64,000 nucleotides of DNA from CAVPDE01 sp963702565 (GTDB lineage: Bacteria > Desulfobacterota > DSM-4660 > Desulfatiglandales > HGW-15). Shown here in pieces: positions 51,696 through 62,784 of the stretch (its first letter is position 1; each line of letters starts with the position of its first letter). Below the pieces are notes generated by a model. That model was not told where the DNA came from. It saw only the letters and a program-made list of their open reading frames with translations, and searched no databases. The translations under genes and the position numbers were made by a program. The stretch is taken from the NCBI GenBank assembly GCA_963702565.1, contig CAVPDE010000024.1:478531-542530 (forward strand), in the 5' to 3' direction.

Positions 51696-52814
51696 ATGAT
51701 GAAAAAGGAAAAACTGGCCGTCCTTTTGTGCACGATGTTCCTTCTTTTATCGCCGGGAATTGACCGCACCACCTCAAAGGTGTTTGCCGAGAGCAGCGAT
51801 CGACTCCTCAGGGAAGGCATATCGATGATGGAAAGGGGAGACTACGGCTCAGCTAAGGATCTCTTCCAGAAAGCGGTCAGAATGAATGATAACGATTATG
51901 TCGCGCATTACCTGCTTGGCCGCTCGCTCTTTCATCTCAAGGAGTATGACTCGTCCGAGAAGGAACTGCAGAGGACCATCCAACTGCAACCCACCCGCCA
52001 CCCTGTGGCCTACGTTTACCTGGGCGACATCGCCTTCGCAAGAAATGACATGCAGAAAGCGAAAGAGCACTGGGAGAAAGCACACAAGCTTGACCCTTCG
52101 ATTCCAGGCTTGGATCAAAGGTTGGCAAAAGCTGATCATGACACGAAGGTGGAAAAAAGCTTCATTCAATACGATTCCGTTCACTTTGCGGTAAAATACG
52201 AGGGCGCTGAGAGGTATGAGGCTGGAGCAGTCGTCCTCAGTATCCTTGAAGACGCCTACCGCGACGTCGGCCGGGACCTAGGTCACTATCCGCTTGGAAA
52301 GGTCCAAACCATCCTCTATTCCAATGAACAGTTTCGCGAGATACCGGGAATCCCCGGGTGGTCAGGAGCCGTTTATGACGGCAGAATTCGGTTGGGTATC
52401 GGTGGGGTGACCTCTGCGACCCCTGCGTTACGATCGGTTCTCTATCACGAGTACACTCATGCGGTCATCCGAGATATGACGCCCCGCTGTCCGGTATGGA
52501 TCAATGAGGGTCTGGCACAGTATTTTGAAGGCCGCAAAACGCCTCCGGAGCTTCGAACGGATAAATCCCACAAAGGGCCTATTCTGGCCAATCTCGAAAT
52601 GCCCTTCAGGAATCTCAGCGGGCAACAAGCCAGGCTCGCCTACATGATAAGCTTGTCCGCCATGGAATATATGATCGATCGCAACGGGATGATGAGGGTA
52701 AGAAATTTGCTCCAGGACCTCGCTAAATATCCTGACACAGCCACGGCGATCGACGGCGCTTTGTATGTCAGCTACGAGCAATTTGAAAAGGACTGGCGGA
52801 AATCCATTGAATGA
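51696..52814 (+). CDS. TPR protein with a gluzincin (peptidase MA-like) domain
   Basis: 372 residues from ATG 51696 (TAGGAGGGA upstream). Signal peptide of about 32 residues, two to three TPR units (about 35-140: EGISMMERGDYGSAKDLF and AHYLLGRSLFHLKEY), then a metallopeptidase-like domain with HEYTH (H251, E252, H255) and third ligand E271 in INEGLAQYF. The zinc site appears complete. It would act in the periplasm; substrate unknown. Confidence 0.85.
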   Translation: MMKKEKLAVLLCTMFLLLSPGIDRTTSKVFAESSDRLLREGISMMERGDYGSAKDLFQKAVRMNDNDYVAHYLLGRSLFHLKEYDSSEKELQRTIQLQPTRHPVAYVYLGDIAFARNDMQKAKEHWEKAHKLDPSIPGLDQRLAKADHDTKVEKSFIQYDSVHFAVKYEGAERYEAGAVVLSILEDAYRDVGRDLGHYPLGKVQTILYSNEQFREIPGIPGWSGAVYDGRIRLGIGGVTSATPALRSVLYHEYTHAVIRDMTPRCPVWINEGLAQYFEGRKTPPELRTDKSHKGPILANLEMPFRNLSGQQARLAYMISLSAMEYMIDRNGMMRVRNLLQDLAKYPDTATAIDGALYVSYEQFEKDWRKSIE

Positions 52815-52851
52815 GCCCGGCTCCACGGGCGACGGTAAGACTGGAACATAG

Positions 52852-52983
52852 GAGGCTGTCCGAGAATGCTGGAAGAGCGAGCCTATGTCATTTCGAGCAG
52901 AGCGAGAAATTTTGAGAATCCGGAAAACTGGGAAGCCAGGATTTCTCGGCTAAAGCCTCGAAATGACATTGTCGGACAGGCTC
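52852..52983. repeat. Inverted repeat overlapping the 3' end of the rhodanese-membrane gene
   Basis: Outer arms GAGGCTGTCCGA- and TCGGACAGGCTC-like; inner arms TGTCATTTCGAG (52886-52897) and CTCGAAATGACA (52957-52968) are perfect complements. The centre carries AGCGAGAAATTTTGAG and GATTTCTCGGC. The element supplies the last 29 codons and stop of the minus-strand gene. Confidence 0.75.
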
Positions 52984-54324
52984 ACGATTCAGTTTCTCGA
53001 ATGCTGCGGTATCTGTTCGAACGGCTTTTTCTCTTTTTTCTGCCTCGCGGAATAGCCTCCCCCGGAAGATCCACAGCACCGCACCGACACCGACAATGTA
53101 GATCAGCTCCGTCACTTCTTCCCAGAACACGAACCAGGTAAGGTTATCGCGGTAAACCTGGAAAAGCACCAACCGGAACATGCTGAACCCGAAAAACCCT
53201 AGTCCTGAGGAGAGCAGAATCTTCGCAAAAGGCATAGGATCCTCTTTGCGCAAATAGAAGGTCACCAGCGCGGCAGCAAAGAAAATCAGGGCGACTATCG
53301 GACAGTAGCGGATTTCAAAGATCTGATAGATCGCCGGGTGCGAGTAGCTGTATTCGGTCCCCAGGATCTTGGTGTTATATGTTACTGCATAGGTGTCCGC
53401 AGCCAGAGGCATAAGCGCCAAAATCATGAACACAATGATCGCCAAGAGATAGAGGCGCCGGACCGCGCAGGGGACATCCGTGTTCTTGATGCAGGCACCG
53501 CAATGTTCAAGCAAAGCGCATTTTCGGCTGGCGTCGCTGTAACGAACCACCCGCTGATCGAGGGCCAGGAACAAGGCGTAGGCCGAAAACCCGAACGCGA
53601 GCGCCATTCCGAAGCTGTGCATATACTCCACAAAATAGGAGTCCTCGCCCAAGAAGAGGTAATTCACGGCGCAAAATGCCTCGCCCGCCAGGAACCCGAT
53701 CAGTCCCCAGCGGAGTGCCACCAGATCAGGAGAAAACAGCTTCCGGATCCACAGGATGAGGATGAAACTCAAAAGCATGTACGTCGGCTTGAAACCGAAA
53801 GCGGCGATGCAGGCGGACCACTGTTCAAGCAGAGTTGATGCCCGCCAGGGAAAACTCTTGATTTCGCCGCTCGCTGTTTTGAGTCGACGCAGTGAGAGGA
53901 GGCAGGGCTTATCGCTCACCGACATCCAGCTTTCCATACCACCGCCCACTGACTGGATATGGTCGTGGCCCAGAGCCAGCAGATGATTGGCAGCTACGGC
54001 GGTGTTAAGTCCACTGTAGCAGACCAGGATGATCTTCTTGTTCTTCAGCCTCTCCGGAATATTCTCTTTTGTGCTAACGGCCATGATCTGCTCGAAAGGC
54101 CAGCTTGTGGACCCCTCGATGTGCCCGGCCCTGTAATCTTCCGGCAGGCGCGTGTCCACCAACACGTAATCTGAATCCGGCCGGGACAACAATTCCTTGG
54201 CGAGATCCGGATCCACCGTGGGCATCCGGCCGATGAAATGCCAGAACATCAGGAGCGGCAGGAGCCACGTAACCGCCACCCCGGCCGCCACCAGGATTGT
54301 CATTCTCTTGGATGGATCAATCAT
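52888..54324 (-). CDS. Rhodanese domain fused to a polytopic membrane domain
   Basis: 478 residues from ATG 54324 (GTG 54333 also open). An N-terminal membrane helix (10-32) is followed by a periplasmic rhodanese domain (about 38-140) with active-site C102 in LVCYSGLNT, then six to seven membrane helices to about 440. The middle has a cysteine group (CALLEHCGACIKNTDVPC) that may bind metal or form disulfides. It would transfer sulfane sulfur near the membrane. The C-terminal 29 residues come from an inverted repeat. It overlaps the upstream hydrolase gene by eight bases. Confidence 0.8.
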   Translation of the reverse strand: MIDPSKRMTILVAAGVAVTWLLPLLMFWHFIGRMPTVDPDLAKELLSRPDSDYVLVDTRLPEDYRAGHIEGSTSWPFEQIMAVSTKENIPERLKNKKIILVCYSGLNTAVAANHLLALGHDHIQSVGGGMESWMSVSDKPCLLSLRRLKTASGEIKSFPWRASTLLEQWSACIAAFGFKPTYMLLSFILILWIRKLFSPDLVALRWGLIGFLAGEAFCAVNYLFLGEDSYFVEYMHSFGMALAFGFSAYALFLALDQRVVRYSDASRKCALLEHCGACIKNTDVPCAVRRLYLLAIIVFMILALMPLAADTYAVTYNTKILGTEYSYSHPAIYQIFEIRYCPIVALIFFAAALVTFYLRKEDPMPFAKILLSSGLGFFGFSMFRLVLFQVYRDNLTWFVFWEEVTELIYIVGVGAVLWIFRGRLFREAEKREKAVRTDTAAFEKLNREPVRQCHFEALAEKSWLPSFPDSQNFSLCSK

Positions 54325-55414
54325 CTTTTCCACCTTCCTGTCTGAGGAACAACTCTCTCATTATTCCCAGTAGTGGGAACACATCCATCAGTCGCCGGGT
54401 GGCGCGGGCATCGATATGCGAGAGCAGCGGGGTGATCAACAGCCGCTGACGCGCTTCCGGCCCCCTGGACTTCAGCTCTTCGTAAAGCCTCCGCGCCTGG
54501 TCGGCCGGGACTAGAAGGTCATGGGGATCGTGGATAATCATCACGGCGGCTTTCAAGTTCTTGAGCAGGCCCCGAGGCGATAATCGCGCCGGTAGTGCTG
54601 CGTCCTCAAAACCGGCCAACTCGCTCAATTCCCGGCGCGGCCTCATCACTCGCTCGAAAAACTCCTTCTTCCTCGTTATCGGTAGGCCGCAATAGGAGGC
54701 GAGCAGATTGATCATCTCCTCACGCTCCGCATCCCTCATCCCCAGCGACGATAACCGGCGGTAGGCCATAATTATTCGCAGCCAGATGTAATCCTCCCAA
54801 TCGAGGTCATCCGTGGGCGGCTGGCCCTGGTGCTTTCGTACGAGCGCACGCCATACCGGCTCCAAATCGTAATGGGCCCCGAACACGACTACCAGGTCAA
54901 CCGCGTTCCTCGCTTCCTTCTCCGCGGCCGCGACCAATGCCAGACCCCCGCCCACACTGAAACCGATAAGACCGATGGCCGAGCCGTCTTCTTCGTGAAG
55001 CTCGCGAATGAGATCGATGACAATATGGAGATCGCTTTCGTCGAAGCGGTAGGTTTTCAACGCGGGCAGGTCCGGGGCTGCCACCCGGACGCCGGACTCT
55101 GCAAGTGCCCGGCAGAAATTGACAAGACGAGGCTCCTGCTCTCCCTTCAAAGTTAGACCTGAGATGGCGATCACCGTCCGGATCGCGGCACCCACCGGCG
55201 CATAAAGATCATACTGTGTTCCCGTGCGCGTGCGCAGCCGGGACTCCCGCAGGCGCCGGTTCCGGTCACCGGAAGGCCGCTCGGTCATGTTCCTCGCAAG
55301 AAACACTCCCACGCGCAGTCCCCGGACTAGATTTCCCGTCAATCCTTCCATCAGCAGTGCGCCCACCCTCGCAGCCCTCTCCGCCCTCGCCGTAACTTGT
55401 ATCATAACATGCAT
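54317..55414 (-). CDS. Alpha/beta hydrolase, esterase-like
   Basis: 365 residues. Nucleophile motif GFSVGGG (near residue 150), acid in DPHDLLVP and histidine near SHIDARATR. It resembles dienelactone-hydrolase-like or acetyl-esterase-like proteins. M4 (55405) may be the true start; no good ribosome site is seen. It is upstream of, and overlaps by eight bases, the rhodanese-membrane gene. Confidence 0.8.
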   Translation of the reverse strand: MHVMIQVTARAERAARVGALLMEGLTGNLVRGLRVGVFLARNMTERPSGDRNRRLRESRLRTRTGTQYDLYAPVGAAIRTVIAISGLTLKGEQEPRLVNFCRALAESGVRVAAPDLPALKTYRFDESDLHIVIDLIRELHEEDGSAIGLIGFSVGGGLALVAAAEKEARNAVDLVVVFGAHYDLEPVWRALVRKHQGQPPTDDLDWEDYIWLRIIMAYRRLSSLGMRDAEREEMINLLASYCGLPITRKKEFFERVMRPRRELSELAGFEDAALPARLSPRGLLKNLKAAVMIIHDPHDLLVPADQARRLYEELKSRGPEARQRLLITPLLSHIDARATRRLMDVFPLLGIMRELFLRQEGGKDD

Positions 55415-55549
55415 CTTGATGGAAAGCGCAGAGAAGGAATATTCTTCCTTGACCAGAGGGGTGTATGTCTTTATGTTTTCCCCGTAAAGACCAATTTCAT
55501 GTCACATTAGACTCCTTGTGATTTTCGCTCCTAATCTGGGGATTACACA

Positions 55550-56803
<1,254 letters not shown>

Positions 56804-56817
56804 CGCCGACAGCCTCA

Positions 56818-56934
56818 GGGACAAAGGGACAGAGTGGCAAAGGCACAAAGCCGAAAAAGACTTCCGCTCAGTCTCTTTGACCCGTTGTCCCTTTCTTTCT
56901 TTGTGCCTATGTGCCTTTGTCCCTATGTGCCTTT
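56818..56934. repeat. Short-unit inverted repeat (GGGACAAA type)
   Basis: The left run GGGACAAAGGGACAGAGTGG (from 56818) and GCAAAGGCACAAAG face the right run TTTGTGCCTATGTGCC and TTTGTCCCTATGTGCC (to 56934). The unit is about eight bases. It lies between convergent genes and its end touches the stop of the dienelactone hydrolase gene. Confidence 0.75.
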
Positions 56935-57793
56935 AGGGCTTAAGCTTGTCTTTCAGAAAGGCGATCGTGCGCTGCCAGGCGAGCTGGGCCGCATCCTTGT
57001 TGTATCTCGTTGGAGCCATGTCATTGTTGAAGGCGTGTTGAGCACCCTCATAAATGTGGAGTTTGTAGTCCTTGGTCGCCGCCTTGAGGGCTGCTTCAAA
57101 AGCAGGGATACCGGCGTTAATCCGTTCGTCAATGCCGGCATAATGCAGGAGCAAGGACGCTTTGATTTTGGGGACATCTTCGGCAGCAGGCGCAGCGCCG
57201 TAATAGGGGACAGCCGCAACCAGGTCCGGAGAATGGACAGCTACCTGGTTGGCCATGGCCCCTCCCCAGCAGAAGCCTACCACTCCCACCTTTCCGGTAG
57301 AGAGGGGATGAGTCCTCAAATACTTGGCCGCAGCCACGAAATTCTTTGTGTTTTTTTCTTTGTCCAGTTGTCCCAAGAGCGCAGGAGCCTTCTCAGAGTC
57401 TTCCGGTGTCCCGCCAAGAGGTGATAGGGCGTCCGGCGCTAACGCCAGGAATCCTTCCAGTGCAAAACGCCTGGTCACGTCTTCGATGTGGGCATTCAGA
57501 CCCCTATTCTCATGGATGACGACTACACCTGCAAGTTTTGCATCTCCCTTGGGCCTAGCGAAATAGGCCCGAACATCGCCTGTCTCGCCCGCATATTTCA
57601 CGACCTCTGAAATCAGTCGGGCATCGTCTTTTGCAGTGATTTGCGCCCAGGCCGCGTCCCTTCCCAGCAAAGGAAGCAGGGCATGGGAAGCGGCAGCGCT
57701 GCCGGCAATCACAGCCAGCCTCTTCAGGAAATCACGCCGATCCAATGATCCATTAGAGTCCTTTTCGTACAAGCCCACGAGTTCTTGACGCAT
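56933..57793 (-). CDS. Exported dienelactone hydrolase-family protein
   Basis: 286 residues from ATG 57793, preceded by AAGGAAGGAG; a farther start is rejected. The N terminus has a twin-arginine-type leader (LDRRDFLKRLAVIAG...). Catalytic triad: C175 in GFCWGG, D222 and H253 (EGAQHAFNND). The nucleophile is cysteine, as in true dienelactone hydrolases. It probably acts in the periplasm on lactones or esters. It is 50 bases after the amidase stop on the same strand. Confidence 0.9.
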   Translation of the reverse strand: MRQELVGLYEKDSNGSLDRRDFLKRLAVIAGSAAASHALLPLLGRDAAWAQITAKDDARLISEVVKYAGETGDVRAYFARPKGDAKLAGVVVIHENRGLNAHIEDVTRRFALEGFLALAPDALSPLGGTPEDSEKAPALLGQLDKEKNTKNFVAAAKYLRTHPLSTGKVGVVGFCWGGAMANQVAVHSPDLVAAVPYYGAAPAAEDVPKIKASLLLHYAGIDERINAGIPAFEAALKAATKDYKLHIYEGAQHAFNNDMAPTRYNKDAAQLAWQRTIAFLKDKLKP

Positions 57794-57843
57794 CGGTTTT
57801 CTCCTTCCTTTGAAAGTTAACGAAAAACACAAAAGCCATGGGT

Positions 57844-59142
57844 TCAAAGACTGCGCCCACCGGTCATTACTTGGCACCAGGCAACCAGTTGCTCATCCGC
57901 GCCAAAAGGGGCTACCAACTGCAACCCGAGAGGCAGCCCGTTTTGAGCCTTTCCTGCGGGCAACGTGATAGAAGGCATTCCCGCATGAGTCCAGGGCAGG
58001 TTCATATTGGGGTCGCCCGTGGCATGAATGCCTTCAGGCGCAGGACCCAGCGCGGAAGGCGTAACCCACAGATCAATGCCCGCATGAGCCATTGCTGTTT
58101 CCAGTTCCTGCCTCAGGGCTGAGCAATTCGTCTTAAGGCTCGCCAGTTCCTGGTCGCTCACCGTTTTCCCAATCTCGATAATCTCAACGGTCCTCTTTCG
58201 ATACAGAGATGCGTGCTTTGGGTAGATTGCTTCATGTTCCCGCGCGAACTCGCCAAAGACGAAGCGGCGGTGAAGGGTGTTGAGATCGCCGATCTGCTTC
58301 AGGGCCGGCACACGCTTGATCTTGCAACCCGCCGATTCCAGCTTTTCCAAGTGTCGCCCGAAGGCCTTCAACGCTTCCGGTTCCGCCTGCTCCAGGTAAG
58401 GTCCTGCGGGCACGCCTAAGACCGGCATGGTCCCCGGCGTGGGAACAGGCTTCCACGACTCACAGAGCACTGATGCGGCCAGTTCCGTGCCTGCCAGATC
58501 CTGAGTGAAGACCCCAATCTGGTCCAAGGTGCGGGAAAAATAAACGAGCCCCTCAGTCGCAATCCGGTATAGCGTCGGCTTGAAGCCGATGACGCCGCAA
58601 AAAGCTGCGGGCCGGATCACGGAGCCTATGGTCTGAGTGCCAATCGACAAGGGGCAGAGCCCCGCGGCCACTGCCGCTGCCGGGCCGCTGCTCGAACCGC
58701 CGGGAGTGTGCGAAAGGTTGTGGGGATTTCGAGTCGGACCCGGTTCAAAATAGGCAAACTCGGTGGTAACGGATTTCCCAAGGATGAGCGCACCGGCATC
58801 GCGAAGTCTGCAGACGCAGGAGGCCTCAGGACCTGCAAACAGCTCAGGAGGAATAACCGATCCTGCCCTTGTGAGAAAGCCGGACACGTGAAAAATATCT
58901 TTAATAGCGACCAGCGCACCGTATAGCGGCGGCCGCTTAGTCGGATTCGGATAACGCGCCTGCAGTGCTTTTGCCTCCGCCTGCACACGGTTGCGCCGAT
59001 CCGGTTCGGACAGCATGGATTCCATCTGCGGATCCAATTCCTCCAAACGGTCGCACATCTCATCGATGTGCGCGAACAGGTCCATTTGACCGGCACGAAG
59101 TTTTTCTATGGTCAACCACAGGGGGGCTGAGTTGATAAACAT
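57844..59142 (-). CDS. Amidase signature-family enzyme
   Basis: 432 residues. Ser-cisSer-Lys triad: K81 (VAIKDIF), S150 (cis-serine in GGSSSGP) and S174 (GTQTIGSV). Family members hydrolyse amides such as allophanate, indoleacetamide or nylon oligomers, or form the GatA subunit; absence of GatB/GatC partners argues against GatA. It is upstream of the dienelactone hydrolase gene and probably cotranscribed. Confidence 0.9.
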   Translation of the reverse strand: MFINSAPLWLTIEKLRAGQMDLFAHIDEMCDRLEELDPQMESMLSEPDRRNRVQAEAKALQARYPNPTKRPPLYGALVAIKDIFHVSGFLTRAGSVIPPELFAGPEASCVCRLRDAGALILGKSVTTEFAYFEPGPTRNPHNLSHTPGGSSSGPAAAVAAGLCPLSIGTQTIGSVIRPAAFCGVIGFKPTLYRIATEGLVYFSRTLDQIGVFTQDLAGTELAASVLCESWKPVPTPGTMPVLGVPAGPYLEQAEPEALKAFGRHLEKLESAGCKIKRVPALKQIGDLNTLHRRFVFGEFAREHEAIYPKHASLYRKRTVEIIEIGKTVSDQELASLKTNCSALRQELETAMAHAGIDLWVTPSALGPAPEGIHATGDPNMNLPWTHAGMPSITLPAGKAQNGLPLGLQLVAPFGADEQLVAWCQVMTGGRSL

Positions 59143-59166
59143 GACTGAGGCTCCATAATGGAAACG

Positions 59167-59195
59167 TTTTTATTATGATGCGTCCGTCGGGTCAA
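59167..59195 (-). promoter_or_regulatory. Candidate promoter of the amidase gene
   Basis: On the minus strand TTGACC (59195-59190), 17-base spacer, TAAAAA (59172-59167). The -10 box is weak; an overlapping TAATAA gives a 14-base spacer. The transcript would start about 18 bases before the ATG. Confidence 0.4.
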
Positions 59196-59271
59196 GGGAA
59201 AATCTCTTTCCTCATGAGGCCGGATCCCCTATAGTTTAAGTTAGATGCTTTCTTAGCGGACCCAGCCCTTC

Positions 59272-59372
59272 CGTCATGCCGGAGTCGATAAGCCTGCCCC
59301 GTGCTCGATACGTGGGCATCCAGAAATTCCAAGCACGGCATTGACTGGATTCCGGCTTCCGCCGGAATGACG
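59272..59372. repeat. Inverted repeat (CGTCATNCCGG type)
   Basis: Outer arms CGTCATGCCGG (from 59272) and CCGGAATGACG (to 59372) pair except at one position. Inner arms GTGCT and AGCAC pair across AAATTCC. The outer unit is the widespread GTCATTCCGGC type found between bacterial genes. It lies 55 bases before the B3/B4 gene. Confidence 0.7.
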
Positions 59373-59426
59373 CTAAACGCGCAAAGGCGTAGGGTATGAT
59401 CTGGAACTCATTCGAAGGAGAAACCA

Positions 59427-60083
59427 ATGAAAGAAATCGCGATCAGTGACAGATGTCTTGGCGTATACCCATGGATGAAATTCGGATATTGCTTCGTGAA
59501 GAATCTTTCGTGGGGCGAGGCCTCGGACTCCCTCAGGGATAAGCAAAAAGAGGCTGAGGACTTCATCAGAACAAATTCTCAGTCCCTTGTCGAGAAGGCA
59601 AAAGGCATATCCCGGTTCTACAGGGTGCAGGGAGAGAAGAACCGCTCCCACATAGAAAGCCTGATCAAATCCATTTCAAACGGAAAAAGCATCAAGCCGG
59701 TGAACCCCGTCGTCGATTCTGTTGTACTTGCCGAGTTGAGAAATGCTCTGGCCATGGGGGTCCATGATCTGGATCGGATCCAGGGTGATAGTGTTTTGGA
59801 CATTGCGGATGAAGGAGAGAAGTTCACGGGCATCGGAAATCGGAGCATCATCACGAGACGCAACGAAGTGGTTCTCCGAGATCAAACAGGCATATGGGCT
59901 TCGTATACCCAAGGACCCGACGCCGCTACGGTCGTCGATGCCGGCACGAAGAATGCGATGATCTTAGGATTCTTCACTCCTGAAACCTCGCGGGAAGCCA
60001 TGACCCTGGGGATTCAGGAGGCCGTGGATCTTCTCTTGAGAGCTGCCAAAGGAGAGGCTGACAAACGTGTTATCATTCCGTGA
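59427..60083 (+). CDS. B3/B4 domain protein (phenylalanyl-tRNA synthetase beta-chain-like domain)
   Basis: 218 residues. The region NPVVDSVVLAELRNALAMGVHDLDRIQGD and the RNEVVLRDQTGIWASYTQG segment match free-standing B3/B4 domains, which resemble the editing-type domain of the PheRS beta chain. These may clear mischarged tRNA or bind nucleotides; no activity is proven. It has no synthetase domain and stands alone. Confidence 0.85.
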   Translation: MKEIAISDRCLGVYPWMKFGYCFVKNLSWGEASDSLRDKQKEAEDFIRTNSQSLVEKAKGISRFYRVQGEKNRSHIESLIKSISNGKSIKPVNPVVDSVVLAELRNALAMGVHDLDRIQGDSVLDIADEGEKFTGIGNRSIITRRNEVVLRDQTGIWASYTQGPDAATVVDAGTKNAMILGFFTPETSREAMTLGIQEAVDLLLRAAKGEADKRVIIP

Positions 60084-60737
60084 TTCCCTAATAGGGCACT
60101 ATATCGGATTTCAGACGATGCACCCTTCAGCCGCCCGCTGCGAGTCAACGAAAACCGCTCCGTTTTTGACGCAGCCCGAGGGTTAAGACGGGCATCCGTG
60201 GTTAGGGGCGAGCAGGGATATGTCAGCCATATCTCAGGCTTTTGGGCGGGCTGATATTTGGAGGTTCTTGCAGGATATCGCAGGTGAGGTGCGGAGTGCG
60301 ATGATGGCATTTCCACGGAGCTAAAGAGTAAAGATTACTAATTAGTGTTTTATCCATCGTCCCACAGGCGGTCAGTGAGATGGCATGTGATGAGTTGCGG
60401 GCTGTGCGCCTAGGGTGGGCAATGTGGAGTGAGGGGATGATGGATAAAGCGATGAAGAGCTCAGCCGCTTCGCGCACCACGGAGTGTGAACGAAGTATAT
60501 GGGTTTTGTAAGGGCTGTTTTGCTTGTCTCAAGGTACGGGGTTGGTCTTTGCATTGCTGTGTCGAAAGCTGGTTTGGAGAACGATTGAGCGGATATGGAT
60601 AGGTGAAGCGGATGTTTCGCCCAGGGGCGATGGCGTGGCAAGAGTATTTTCTCATGATGTGGACGTAGTGATCCATTTGCTTTTTACTGGAGCAATTTAG
60701 GGTTCACACACAATGGTTTCAGGGCGCTGGACAGAGC
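60084..60737. other. 654-base gene-poor region flanking the IS91-type element
   Basis: No gene supported. Several short frames are open on the minus strand but have no motif or ribosome site. The part next to 60737 presumably contains the 3' end (oriIS side) of the IS91-type element; the terminal sequence and the expected 4-base target cannot be fixed by eye. Confidence 0.4.
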
Positions 60738-61916
60738 CTAGCCATTGGGTGGTCGAATGAACTGATAGGGGTGCTTGCCGCTGTAGCATAAGATGTCTGC
60801 GATCTTTTGCATTCTGCCTTTCTTGCAGCAAGGACAAAGGGTGATGTCGATACGGGTGAGCCGGAGCATCATGTCCTGGAGGGAATGAGTCACAGTACGC
60901 ACCGGAGAGGGCCATTTGAGCAAGCGCTGGATGAGGCTCAAATGGGCGGTGCGATCGCGATTAGCCAAAAACCCATAGTGGCGGATTCTGACGAAGCCCT
61001 GGGGCAGGGTGTGGAGGAGAAAGCGGTGGATAAAGTCCACCGCGCTGAGGGTGGCCTGTTTGAGGACATTGTTCTGCCGGTCTTTGTACCTGAAGCTGAC
61101 CATGCCGTCTTTAAGATCAACGAGGCGGCTGTTGGCGATAGCGACGCGGTGGGTGTAACGGGCCAGATACTCCAGGACATACTGAGGGTGAGGGATGGGG
61201 TCCCGCACACTGACAACCCACGTGTGCTTGTAGAGCTTGGTTTTAAGTTGGGAGTCGGCCTCTTCAAGGTTCAGGTCTCCACGCTGAGCGCTTCGTCCGA
61301 AGTGATCGATGAACTTGCCCCGAAAGACCAGGGAGAGGGCTTCCTGGTTGAACAGATAGTTTTCTTTGCATGGAATCCAGTGTTTGCTCTTTGTGCACAG
61401 GGCACCTCCAGGGACCAGGCAGTGCAGATGGAAGTGCGCTTTGAGTTGCTGATCCCAGGTATGCAGGACAGCGATAAAGCCCAAGGTCCCGCCCAGTTCC
61501 TTCCTCCCAAACTTGATCAGGGTCTCAGAGACGGCTTTGAAGAGGAGGTTAAGCATCACGGATTTGTTCTTTAACGTGATGAGGTTCAGCTCATGGGGGA
61601 GAGTGAAAACGATGTGGAAGTAGGGGGTAGGGAGGAGCTCGGCTTGACGTTTTTCAAGCCATCGCTCCCGGGGGACGTGCTGACACTTGGGGCAGTGTCG
61701 ATTGCGGCAGGAGTGATAGAGGACACGTTCTGCGCCACAGTGGGTACAGCGCTCGATGTGGCCTCCCAGGGTGGGGGTGCGGCAGTGAAGGAGGTGGGAG
61801 ACGATCCGGTGCTGATCTGGGGCTAGAGGGTAGGCGTTGCGATACTCTGCGATATGATGGCGGAGGATATCGGCGACTTCCAGCTTTGGTTTTGGCATTT
61901 TAATCGGAGGGCTCAT
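60738..61916 (-). mobile_element. IS91-family (HUH) transposase
   Basis: 392 residues from ATG 61916, which overlaps the recombinase stop by 17 bases. N-terminal zinc ligands C45, C57, C60, C70, C75, C78 (CTHCGAERV, then CRNRHCPKC). The HUH-type HFHLHC is near residue 170, and the tyrosine-bearing EYLARYTHR helix near 240. IS91 elements move by rolling-circle replication and leave no target duplication. Zinc and catalytic parts look intact. Confidence 0.92.
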
Positions 61917-62784
61917 GGGAGGGGTCCTCCTTTCGCGCACTCTGAGGATCGAACAGATCCAGGGGGCTTGGGATCTTGGACAGGGTAGCGCGGCTGACGT
62001 GCAGATAGATCATGGTGGTGGACAGTCGCGTGTGGCCCAGGAGCACCTGGATTCTGCGCAGATCGTAACCGGCTTCCAGAAGGTGAGTGGCGAAGCTGTG
62101 CCTCAGGGTGTGGATGCCTGAGCCTTTCTTGATGCCGGCTTTCTTCCGTGCCTCTTCGTAAATGCTGCGGATGGAGGGGTAAGTGAGGGGTTGGTGGTCG
62201 CGGTTTTTAAACGAGGAGGGGAAGAGGTAGGGGGAGGGTTTGCAGGTTTTGTAGTAATGGCGCAGTTCCTTCAGAAGCCTGGAGGAGAGAACGCTATAGC
62301 GCTCTTTGCCTCCTTTGGCCTGTTCCACTTTGATCAGCATGTTTTTGCTGTCGATGTGGTCGGGTTTGACCGTAGCCACTTCCATCGCTCGAAGTCCGGC
62401 GGAATAGGCGGTCATGAGAATGAGTCGGTGTTTGAGGTGTTGCGTGGCGTTGATGATTTTCCAGATGTCCTCTTGACTGAGCACCGTAGGGAGTTTGCCA
62501 TTCTTTCTTCGGATCCGATAGTCAAAGGGGATGGGGTTTTCAATCACGTGAGTGTAGAAAAACCGCAGTCCTGCTGCCACAGCGCCACAACTGCCGGTCG
62601 TGTTGCCTTTGCCATTTTTCAAATACAGCAAATAGTCTTCGATCTGGTCTTTGGTGAGTTTGTCCGGGGATTGGCGATAGAAGCTGGCAAGTCCTTTAAC
62701 GGCTCCCAGGTAGCCCCGCTGAGTGTTCTTGGCAAAGTTCCTCAGCTCCATGGCTCTGATCATCTTCTGTCTTAATGGGGTCAT
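61900..62784 (-). mobile_element. Tyrosine recombinase associated with the IS91-type element
   Basis: 294 residues. Catalytic residues R132, K160, H225, R228, H251 and Y260 are all present (AGLRAMEV, HTLRHSFATHLL, LLGHTRLSTTMIYLH), with an N-terminal core-binding SAM-like domain. It precedes and overlaps the transposase gene, so both are translated together. Such XerCD-like partners accompany a subset of IS91 elements. Its ribosome site lies in a hairpin. Confidence 0.92.

Noticed and set aside
60372..60676. Short minus-strand frames after the IS91 transposase
   Set aside because: No ribosome site or family motif; composition is random-like, and the region probably belongs to the non-coding end of the element.
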